Of a stretch of DNA of 21,122 bases, positions 15,591 to 21,122 are shown one piece after another. Each line of letters starts with the position of its first letter. Position 1 is the stretch's first letter. This DNA comes from Alphaproteobacteria bacterium (lineage in GTDB: Bacteria > Pseudomonadota > Alphaproteobacteria > Thalassobaculales > Thalassobaculaceae). The notes beneath the pieces were generated by a model. The model worked only from the letters and a program-made list of their open reading frames with translations, was not told where the DNA came from and searched no databases. The position numbers were made by a program, and so were the translations under genes. The stretch is taken from NCBI GenBank assembly GCA_028822575.1, contig JAPKDN010000006.1, forward strand, positions 1 through 21,122. Reading direction: 5' to 3'.

Positions 15591-15980
15591 TCAATAGCTT
15601 GCGTAGGATTTCTCCTCTACGATGTCCGAGCCGAGGAGAACATTGATCTCGCGTTTTAGCGCTGCGCGGCGATCATTCTGGTGATAGACGTCACGGGCGA
15701 GTTTGACGAAACCGGGGCTAAAATCCTGTGCCCGCTCGTGATCACGGATCGAATCCTCGATTACCCAAAGAGCTTCGTTCACGGCTCGAAGGTCGGCTTC
15801 GAGTCGGGAGAGCACCTGGGACGCTGGTATGTCCGACGCCTGAATTTTCTCTAGCATCGCCAATTCGCTTGCCACGTTTGCCCGCTTGTCAGCATCTGCG
15901 ATCTTGGCGACCTTGATCCGCAGGATGGTGATCTTATCCAGCAACTCACCCGGCGCGACGGGTATCAGGATCGGTTCCAA
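15591..15980 (-). CDS. DUF6165 family protein
   Basis: The 129-residue protein begins with a TTG codon (15978-15980), preceded by GGAG 8 nt away that overlaps the end of the GT9 gene. ILIPVAPGELLDKITILRIK at the start and a helical, charged remainder (ENLEKI-type heptads, then VYHQNDRRAALKREIN near the end) match DUF6165, small proteins often encoded beside glycosyltransferases in alphaproteobacteria. No biochemical function is known to me. The stop of the GT9 gene is 3 nt upstream, so translation is probably coupled. Confidence 0.8.
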   Translation of the reverse strand: MEPILIPVAPGELLDKITILRIKVAKIADADKRANVASELAMLEKIQASDIPASQVLSRLEADLRAVNEALWVIEDSIRDHERAQDFSPGFVKLARDVYHQNDRRAALKREINVLLGSDIVEEKSYASY

Positions 15981-15983
15981 GCT

Positions 15984-17006
15984 CTATTCTCCGGACGGTT
16001 GGACAGCATCATCCAAAAGGTTTTCCAGGGCACGCGCAACGTCCTCCAACGGGATGAGGGCGGGGTCCTCGCCGCCGTGGTCCTTTGAATCGATGATTAC
16101 CAGACGCGGCACCTTCAGCACATATTTTTGCGGATCCGCCTTACTATAAAGTGACACTAAAGGGATTTGCGAGAGCGCCAGCATATGGCCGGCGCCGGAA
16201 TCATTGGTCACCGCCGCCGCCATCCGGCCACCAAGCGCGATAACCAGCGCCGGCCCACTTGGCTGGTCTGGGTCGTCTCCAACGGTCGGTGGGAAAATAC
16301 CGTCTGGGATCGCATCTCTAATGCGATCCCGTAAAGCTGCCTCGCCGGGGCCGAGGATAAAAACAGGCGTCCGGCCGCCGGCGCGTTGACGTCGGGCCAA
16401 TTCCAAAAAATTTTCCAGTGGCCATACCTTGGTCGGATCACCAGCGCCCGGTGCGAAACCGACATAGCTTGGCCCATCTGGAAGCAGCGCACGGGCACGG
16501 TTGCGATAGGTTTCGTCGACCACTATTGGCCCCGGTGGGTCCAATAGTGGGTCTGAGACCAGGTCGAGCAGGAAGCTGAACTGCCCAAGAAGCGAGCGCG
16601 GAAAAGCGCCGTTGGCAGGGGGCCGGATGCTTGATAGGTGAAAGCCGCCGGTACTGGCGAGAAATTGGCCATGGCGGATGCGTTTGGCGCAAAGCGTGCG
16701 CATGAAGTTGCGTTGCGTGTCGACGACAAGATCGAAACGCCGCCCTCCCAGCGGTGGACGCGGGTCGATGAGCTGGGCGAACGTGCCGATCCCGGCATTC
16801 TCAACCACTTCGTCGATCAGGCCATCGACCATCGAGGCCAGGGGGCCGGCGAAGACCGAGGTGGAAAGACCTGCTATCCAGCAGAGATGAGCATCGGGGA
16901 AGCGCCGTCGGCACTCCTGCAGAAAAGAAAGCTTGAACAGACCATCGCCGATCACCTCGCCACAGGAATAGACCGCGACGGTCTGGAATATCGCCGCCTC
17001 GGGCAC
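15984..17006 (-). CDS. Glycosyltransferase family 9 (heptosyltransferase-like)
   Basis: The 340-residue protein has a GT-B layout like WaaC/WaaF/WaaQ. An N-terminal Rossmann-like half (GDGLFKLSFLQECRRRFP) precedes the nucleotide-sugar half, with YVGFAPGAGDPTKVWPLENF, VALGGRMAAAVTNDSGAGHM and LVSLYSKADPQKY. The last two are the family's donor-binding and NDSG regions. It likely adds heptose or a related sugar to lipopolysaccharide core at the inner face of the cytoplasmic membrane. I choose the GTG at 17006, which lies 4 nt after the stop of the enoyl-CoA hydratase gene, with AAGGGG upstream. A longer frame from 17060 would overlap that gene by 50 bp. Confidence 0.85.
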   Translation of the reverse strand: MPEAAIFQTVAVYSCGEVIGDGLFKLSFLQECRRRFPDAHLCWIAGLSTSVFAGPLASMVDGLIDEVVENAGIGTFAQLIDPRPPLGGRRFDLVVDTQRNFMRTLCAKRIRHGQFLASTGGFHLSSIRPPANGAFPRSLLGQFSFLLDLVSDPLLDPPGPIVVDETYRNRARALLPDGPSYVGFAPGAGDPTKVWPLENFLELARRQRAGGRTPVFILGPGEAALRDRIRDAIPDGIFPPTVGDDPDQPSGPALVIALGGRMAAAVTNDSGAGHMLALSQIPLVSLYSKADPQKYVLKVPRLVIIDSKDHGGEDPALIPLEDVARALENLLDDAVQPSGE

Positions 17007-17010
17007 GGGA

Positions 17011-17805
17011 TCAGTGCCCCTTGAAATTTGGCTTTCGCTTATCGTTAAAGGCAAGCACACCTTCTAGGCGATCCTTGCTGGAGACCATGCGATTATACGC
17101 CTCGATCTCAAAGTCGTAGCCGGATTTGAGATCGAGCTGGGTTGCCATCCGGATCGACTTCTTGGCCTGGCGGATGGCGATTGGGGCGTTGGATGCGATC
17201 CGTCGCGCTGTGGCCATGACCTTGTCCGTGAGCTTGGCCAGGGGACAAACCGAGTTCACCAGCCCGTATTCCAATGCCTCGGCGGCGCTTAGCGGCATGC
17301 CGGTCAGGATGACCTCCATGGCCCGCCGCACCCCGACCGCGCGCGGCATGTTCTGGGTCCCCGCGGCGCCAGGCATGATCCCCAGTGTCACCTCGGTCAA
17401 AGCAAAGCGCGCATGCTCGGCGGCGTAGAGAAAATCACAGTTCAGCGCCAATTCACAGCCACCGCCGTAAGCCGCGCCGTTGATTGCACCGATAATCGGG
17501 ATCGGGCAGTCCATCATCGACTTGACCCCCTGTTCGAAGATCGCGTGCTGGTCCAGCCATTCTTTATCGCTCATGCCGTTGCGTTGTTTTAAATCGCCAC
17601 CTGCGCAGAAGATCTTTTCGCCGTGCCCAGTAAGCACGATACAGCGGGCTACGGTCGGGTCGTGATAGAGGTCGGCCCACATCGAGCGCAGATCGAAACC
17701 CATCTGGGTATTCATGGAGTTCGCCGCGTCGGGACGATCCAGGATCACTTTCAGGATGTGATCCTCGCTCATTTCCAGGGTTAGGGTCTCGTAATCGGTC
17801 CGCAT
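17011..17805 (-). CDS. Enoyl-CoA hydratase/isomerase family protein
   Basis: The 264-residue crotonase-fold protein shows the two oxyanion-hole segments, KIFCAGGDLKQ and INGAAYGGGCELAL, followed by ALTEVTLGIMPGAAGTQNMP, where the glutamate in TEV is the usual catalytic residue. Length and order are standard for cytoplasmic CoA-ester hydratases/isomerases of fatty-acid or amino-acid breakdown; the substrate is not resolved. The ATG at 17805 has GGAG 6 nt upstream, while the ATG at 17817 has none. The stop codon is nearly joined to the GT9 start, making an unusual metabolic/glycan gene pair. Confidence 0.9.
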   Translation of the reverse strand: MRTDYETLTLEMSEDHILKVILDRPDAANSMNTQMGFDLRSMWADLYHDPTVARCIVLTGHGEKIFCAGGDLKQRNGMSDKEWLDQHAIFEQGVKSMMDCPIPIIGAINGAAYGGGCELALNCDFLYAAEHARFALTEVTLGIMPGAAGTQNMPRAVGVRRAMEVILTGMPLSAAEALEYGLVNSVCPLAKLTDKVMATARRIASNAPIAIRQAKKSIRMATQLDLKSGYDFEIEAYNRMVSSKDRLEGVLAFNDKRKPNFKGH

Positions 17806-17920
17806 CGTGCGCTCCATGGTGAACGAGCCTGTTCTATAGCGTTATCGGACCTTGCATCATAGGGGGTGGATGCAAGCCCGGTCCGCCCTGGTTCATCAGC
17901 GCGTCGCATCCACCCACCGC

Positions 17921-18736
17921 CTATTCCGCCGCCAGACGCTTGGTCGCCAGGATCGCGTCATCGTCCATTAGCTCCATCGGCGTCCAATTGCTTGAGCGGA
18001 CATAGTCCGGCCTCGGGCTTTCAACATCGCCCGGCCGATTGGCGCAGAGGTTGTAGCAAAGATAGATCTGCCAACGATCCCGAGCCGAAAGATTGTGGCC
18101 GGACGCGTGGAGCGTGTTGCAGTCGAAGATCGCGACGGTGCCCGGCTTGCCGGTGATCGCCACGGGGTCGGGTGCGCCCTCCATTCGGGTCTTCACTTGA
18201 GCCGCCGGCGTGGCCCAGAACTTATAAACCGTTGATTCGTCGTAATAAGGATCAGACCGACCATCGGAATGACTACCCGGCAGCATATAGAGGCAGCCGC
18301 CGATTTCCGTCGCCTCGTCCAACATCACCATCATGGTCGCCATGGCCGGCTTGGCGATGCCATCCCTGTGCCAGGACCCAAAGTCCTGATGCCAGTGCCA
18401 GACCGTCCCCTCGATCGAAGCCTTCATATTGACCTTGCAATGATGCATGTACAGCTGCTCACCTCCCAATACCTGCTGGGCCACCGCGAGAGTGCGGGGC
18501 GTGCGGGAGAGCGCGCGATATGGCGGCGAATAGGTCGGGCCGTCCGGCTCGTGCATGCGGAACATCGTCTTGGCCTTGCCGTCCTCGCCCTCGCGAAAAA
18601 TTCCGTCCGCCTCAATATGGCGAAGCCGCTCGGTCTCGGCGCGCAGAACGCCCACTTCGTCGGCGTCGAACAACTCCGGAAACACCAAAAACCCGTTGCG
18701 TTTATAAGCGTCGATCTGATCTGGGGTTAGTTGCAT
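17921..18736 (-). CDS. Phytanoyl-CoA dioxygenase (PhyH) family protein
   Basis: The 271-residue Fe(II)/2-oxoglutarate dioxygenase-type protein has the facial triad in HWHQDFGSWHRDG (H116, D118) and a distal histidine, H210, in LHASGHNLSARDRW. The latter's HxSxxN pattern and following arginine fit 2-oxoglutarate binding. MLDEATEIGGCLYMLPGSH matches the PhyH/EctD core strand. It would hydroxylate a small substrate; ectoine hydroxylase is related, but no ectABC genes are nearby, so I do not call it EctD. The ATG at 18736 is preceded by AAGGAG with 6 nt spacing; the frame is open to 18757. It probably heads the leftward run, about 115 nt before the enoyl-CoA hydratase gene. Confidence 0.87.
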   Translation of the reverse strand: MQLTPDQIDAYKRNGFLVFPELFDADEVGVLRAETERLRHIEADGIFREGEDGKAKTMFRMHEPDGPTYSPPYRALSRTPRTLAVAQQVLGGEQLYMHHCKVNMKASIEGTVWHWHQDFGSWHRDGIAKPAMATMMVMLDEATEIGGCLYMLPGSHSDGRSDPYYDESTVYKFWATPAAQVKTRMEGAPDPVAITGKPGTVAIFDCNTLHASGHNLSARDRWQIYLCYNLCANRPGDVESPRPDYVRSSNWTPMELMDDDAILATKRLAAE

Positions 18737-18799
18737 CAAGAACTCCTTCATTGCCAAGCGCGCGGTTTAAATGCCGGTTGGGCGCTAACAAGCGACCGC

Positions 18800-18829
18800 A
18801 TTCTATGTGTTATCCCTTGATTGAAACAA
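18800..18829 (-). promoter_or_regulatory. Candidate sigma70-like promoter for the PhyH gene
   Basis: On the minus strand TTGTTT (18829-18824) and TAGAAT (18805-18800) are spaced 18 bp, predicting a start near 18793 and a leader of about 55 nt. An inverted repeat, GATTG-AAA-CAATC (18819-18831), overlaps the -35 element and could be an operator. Support is sequence match only. Confidence 0.35.
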
Positions 18830-18934
18830 TCCAAATCCTGATGAGTAGCCGCGTCGACGGTCTTTCCCGACCACGCGTTGTAATCGGATCTGCAAGCGTT
18901 GATTATGCTCGACTCAAGGCCGAGAGGGCGGACC

Positions 18935-19711
18935 GTGCAGGTCACACGAACCGAATGGCGGGACAACCCCAAACCGTTGCCGTATGGCCGTATGGCGATG
19001 GCGATCGGTGATGTGCATGGGTGCGCCGAACATCTGGAAGCGATGTATCAAGCGCTTGCCGAGGATGTCCGACGCCTGCGGCCCAACGAAACAACCTGTG
19101 TTCTGCTGGGAGACCTGGTGGACAGGGGCCCCAATTCGCTGGATTGTCTGGGCTTGGCGGTGGATGGCCTAAGCGCCTTCACGCGCGGCGCAGCGGTCGA
19201 GGATATCATTCTCCTCGGCAACCACGATGCCTGGCTGAAAAAGGCGGCGGAACGCCGGCTTAGCGGCGAAGACGCCAGGGTTTGGGCCTACAATGGTGGC
19301 GACACCACTTTTTCCAGCCTTGGAATTCCATCACTCTCCGACCCCAAGGAATTATCGACGGCGGTTCGAGAAAAACTGCCTAGTGAAGTGCTGGATTTAC
19401 TCGACAAAATGTTGCTCAACCATCGAATTGGTGACCTGTTGTTCGTTCATGCCGGCGTGGACCCGCGCCACCCGCTTGAGGACCAGAGCGAGCATGCCTG
19501 TTTATGGATCCGCGACGCTTTCCTTAACGCGAAGGACTGGCCCTTCGAGGTCTTGGTGATACACGGCCATACCGTTGACCCTCCTTTGGGCCCGCCCGAG
19601 GTTTTCCCACACCGTGTCGGTATCGACACCGGCGCCTTCGCGACGGGCGTTCTCACGGCGGTGGAATTTCTCGGCGCCAGCATGCGGTTCGTGGCGGTCG
19701 ACAGTCGGTAG
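18935..19711 (+). CDS. PPP-family metallophosphoesterase (serine/threonine phosphatase-like)
   Basis: The 258-residue protein carries the full metallophosphoesterase signature set: AIGDVHG (GDxHG, residues 25-29), LLGDLVDRGPNS (GDxxDRG), ILLGNHDAW (GNHD), LLFVHAGVDPRHP and VIHGHT. These bind two metal ions and mark PPP-type phosphatases related to lambda phosphatase, PrpE and ApaH. Substrates could be phosphoproteins or dinucleotide polyphosphates. The start is uncertain: the GTG at 18935 has GAGAGGG 6 nt upstream, while an ATG at 18905 and a TTG at 18899 lack a binding site. It is transcribed divergently from the PhyH gene. Confidence 0.87.
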   Translation: MQVTRTEWRDNPKPLPYGRMAMAIGDVHGCAEHLEAMYQALAEDVRRLRPNETTCVLLGDLVDRGPNSLDCLGLAVDGLSAFTRGAAVEDIILLGNHDAWLKKAAERRLSGEDARVWAYNGGDTTFSSLGIPSLSDPKELSTAVREKLPSEVLDLLDKMLLNHRIGDLLFVHAGVDPRHPLEDQSEHACLWIRDAFLNAKDWPFEVLVIHGHTVDPPLGPPEVFPHRVGIDTGAFATGVLTAVEFLGASMRFVAVDSR

Positions 19712-19874
19712 GCGTTCGCCTAAATCAACGAGCAGCTTTGGTTTTTGACTTTAAGCAAGGCCACTGATCTCCGCCGATGGTGTTCACATTTTCTCGTTTC
19801 GGTTTATTTTCTTATCCAAATTTTTCGTCTTATGCGCTATCCCCCCGTGACAAGCCTTGGCTCGGAGAAAGACC
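19712..19874 (+). promoter_or_regulatory. AT-rich intergenic region upstream of glpD
   Basis: This 163-bp spacer is markedly T-rich on the plus strand (about 19780-19845), in contrast with its GC-rich surroundings, and has repeated TTTCG-like words. It most likely contains the glpD promoter and control sites. I cannot define a confident -35/-10 pair or a GlpR operator. TTGACT occurs at 19745-19750 without a good -10 partner. Confidence 0.3.
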
Positions 19875-21122
19875 GTGGACACGCCTGAACCGCTTGATCT
19901 GTTCATAATCGGTGGCGGCATCAATGGATGCGGGATCGCCCGCGATGCCGCCGGACGCGGTTTCTCGGTTTGTTTGGCGGAGATGAACGATCTCGCGAGT
20001 GCTACCTCATCTGGATCGACCAAGCTCATTCATGGCGGGTTACGCTATCTGGAACACTATGAGTTTCGTCTGGTTCGAGAAGCTCTGAAGGAACGCGAAG
20101 TGCTTTGGTCGATTGCGCCGCACATAATTTGGCCATTGCGTTTTGTGTTGCCCCATCACAAGGGCCTGCGCCCGGCATGGCTGCTGCACCTGGGTCTTTT
20201 TCTCTATGATCATCTTGGTGGTCGGCGGCTACTCCCGGGTACGCGGGCCGTGGATCTTCGTCATGACCCGGTGGGTGTGTCGCTCAAACCTGACTTCGCC
20301 AGAGGATTCGAATACTCCGATTGCTGGGTCGACGACGCACGCCTGGTTATTTTGAACGCTCGCGACGCGGCAGATCGAGGCGCCGAGATTCTCACCCGCA
20401 CCAAGGTGAGCGGGGCAAGCCGTAAAAACGGGCTTTGGGTCGTGACGACCGAGACCGGTGACGGGGAAAAGCGGGTGCACCGGGCCCGGGTGCTGGTAAA
20501 CGCCGCCGGTCCCTGGGTGGACGTGGTCCTGGCTGATGGGCTGGGGCGCAAGGATGCCGCCTCGGTCCGGCTGGTGCGCGGCAGCCATGTCATCGTCCCG
20601 CGTCTCTATGACCATGACCGGAGCTATATTTTGCAGAACACCGACGGTCGGATTATTTTCGTGATTCCCTATGAGCAGAATTTCACGCTCATCGGGACCA
20701 CGGATCACGATCATGGCGATGACCTGGAAGAGGTTAGGATTTCCGAAGAGGAAATCAATTACCTCTGTTCGGCGGCGAATGCCTATTTCACCAAGCTGAT
20801 CCGGCCTGACGACGTGGTCCACAGCTATTCAGCGGTGCGCCCCCTTTATGATGATGGCGCCAGCAAGGCTGAGGAAGCGACCCGGGATTATGTTCTCAAA
20901 ACTGAATGTGGTGCAGGCGGCGAGACGCTGCTCAATGTTTTTGGTGGTAAGATCACGACCTATCGCAAGCTTGCGGAAAACGCGCTCGGGCATATCCAGG
21001 ACGCGCTGGGTAACCGTGGTGCGCCCTGGACCGGCACCACCGCTCTGCCAGGTGGTTATTTTGGCCCAACCGATTTCGAGAGCGAACTCGTGGCGTTTCA
21101 AGCGCAGTTTCCGTTTCTTGCG
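19875..21122 (+). CDS. glpD: Glycerol-3-phosphate dehydrogenase, FAD-dependent (cut by window end)
   Basis: The frame opens at GTG 19875 (GGAG at 19864-19867, 7 nt spacing) and is still open at the last base, giving 416 residues of an enzyme usually about 500 long. FIIGGGINGCGIARDAAGRG (from about residue 10) is the FAD-binding motif. SATSSGSTKLIHGGLRYLEH is the GlpD signature, and VNAAGPWVD, LVRGSHVIVP, IGTTDHDH, YSAVRPLYDD and NVFGGKITTYRKLAE follow in family order. It oxidises sn-glycerol 3-phosphate to dihydroxyacetone phosphate at the inner membrane and reduces quinone. The missing part is the C-terminal domain. No glpK, glpF or glpR is visible in the window. Confidence 0.95.
   Translation, partial: MDTPEPLDLFIIGGGINGCGIARDAAGRGFSVCLAEMNDLASATSSGSTKLIHGGLRYLEHYEFRLVREALKEREVLWSIAPHIIWPLRFVLPHHKGLRPAWLLHLGLFLYDHLGGRRLLPGTRAVDLRHDPVGVSLKPDFARGFEYSDCWVDDARLVILNARDAADRGAEILTRTKVSGASRKNGLWVVTTETGDGEKRVHRARVLVNAAGPWVDVVLADGLGRKDAASVRLVRGSHVIVPRLYDHDRSYILQNTDGRIIFVIPYEQNFTLIGTTDHDHGDDLEEVRISEEEINYLCSAANAYFTKLIRPDDVVHSYSAVRPLYDDGASKAEEATRDYVLKTECGAGGETLLNVFGGKITTYRKLAENALGHIQDALGNRGAPWTGTTALPGGYFGPTDFESELVAFQAQFPFLA

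Noticed and set aside
17921..18736. Calling the PhyH protein ectoine hydroxylase EctD
   Set aside because: The motifs are shared by the wider PhyH family and there are no ectoine synthesis genes nearby.
20229..20822. 197-codon open frame on the minus strand
   Set aside because: It is antisense to glpD, whose motifs are continuous across the whole stretch; the frame shows no recognisable domain.

Overview
The window is GC-rich with strong third-position G/C. Its gene families (CobO with a long charged N-terminus, a class III adenylate cyclase remnant with an alphaproteobacterial-type N-domain, a DUF6165 protein, a GT9 glycosyltransferase, an OmpA lipoprotein) suggest an alphaproteobacterium, most likely Rhodospirillales-like. 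That placement is inferred from family recognition, without a phylogeny. I see no tRNA, rRNA, CRISPR array, insertion sequence or phage gene.

Left third (1-6900): intact genes are interleaved with decayed ones. Intact are cobO (adenosylcobalamin synthesis), an NAD-binding epimerase-like protein, a CPWC DsbA/FrnE-type oxidoreductase, a PLP enzyme of the D-cysteine desulfhydrase/cysteate sulfo-lyase group and a PaaI-type hotdog thioesterase. Between them lie at least four pseudogenes, visible only when reading frames are joined: a class III adenylate cyclase (internal deletion plus frameshift), a PhzF-like isomerase (deletions plus frameshifts), a divergent Lrp/AsnC regulator (in-frame stops) and a DUF4870-like small membrane protein (frameshift plus stop behind an intact ribosome binding site). 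A fifth, unidentified minus-strand remnant may lie upstream of cobO.

Middle (6900-12000): a threonine aldolase, a sulfatase-fold enzyme that closely resembles phosphonate monoester hydrolases (CGPAR active site), a DUF2817/M14-like zinc peptidase-fold protein and an OmpA-domain lipoprotein with a clear intrinsic terminator.

Right (12000-18760): a run of minus-strand genes, in transcription order PhyH-type dioxygenase, enoyl-CoA hydratase/isomerase, GT9 glycosyltransferase, DUF6165, O-antigen ligase-like membrane protein, carnitine 3-dehydrogenase-like enzyme and DadA-like FAD amine/amino-acid dehydrogenase. Several junctions are only 3-8 nt, so parts are co-transcribed, mixing CoA/amine catabolism with surface-glycan assembly. 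The right edge turns to the plus strand with a PPP-type metallophosphoesterase and a glpD cut off by the window end.

Metabolically this looks like a heterotroph using amino acids, quaternary amines, organophosphorus esters and glycerol phosphate. I find no clearly new multigene system. The most notable signal is the concentration of eroding genes, two of them regulatory or signalling, in the left 7 kb.
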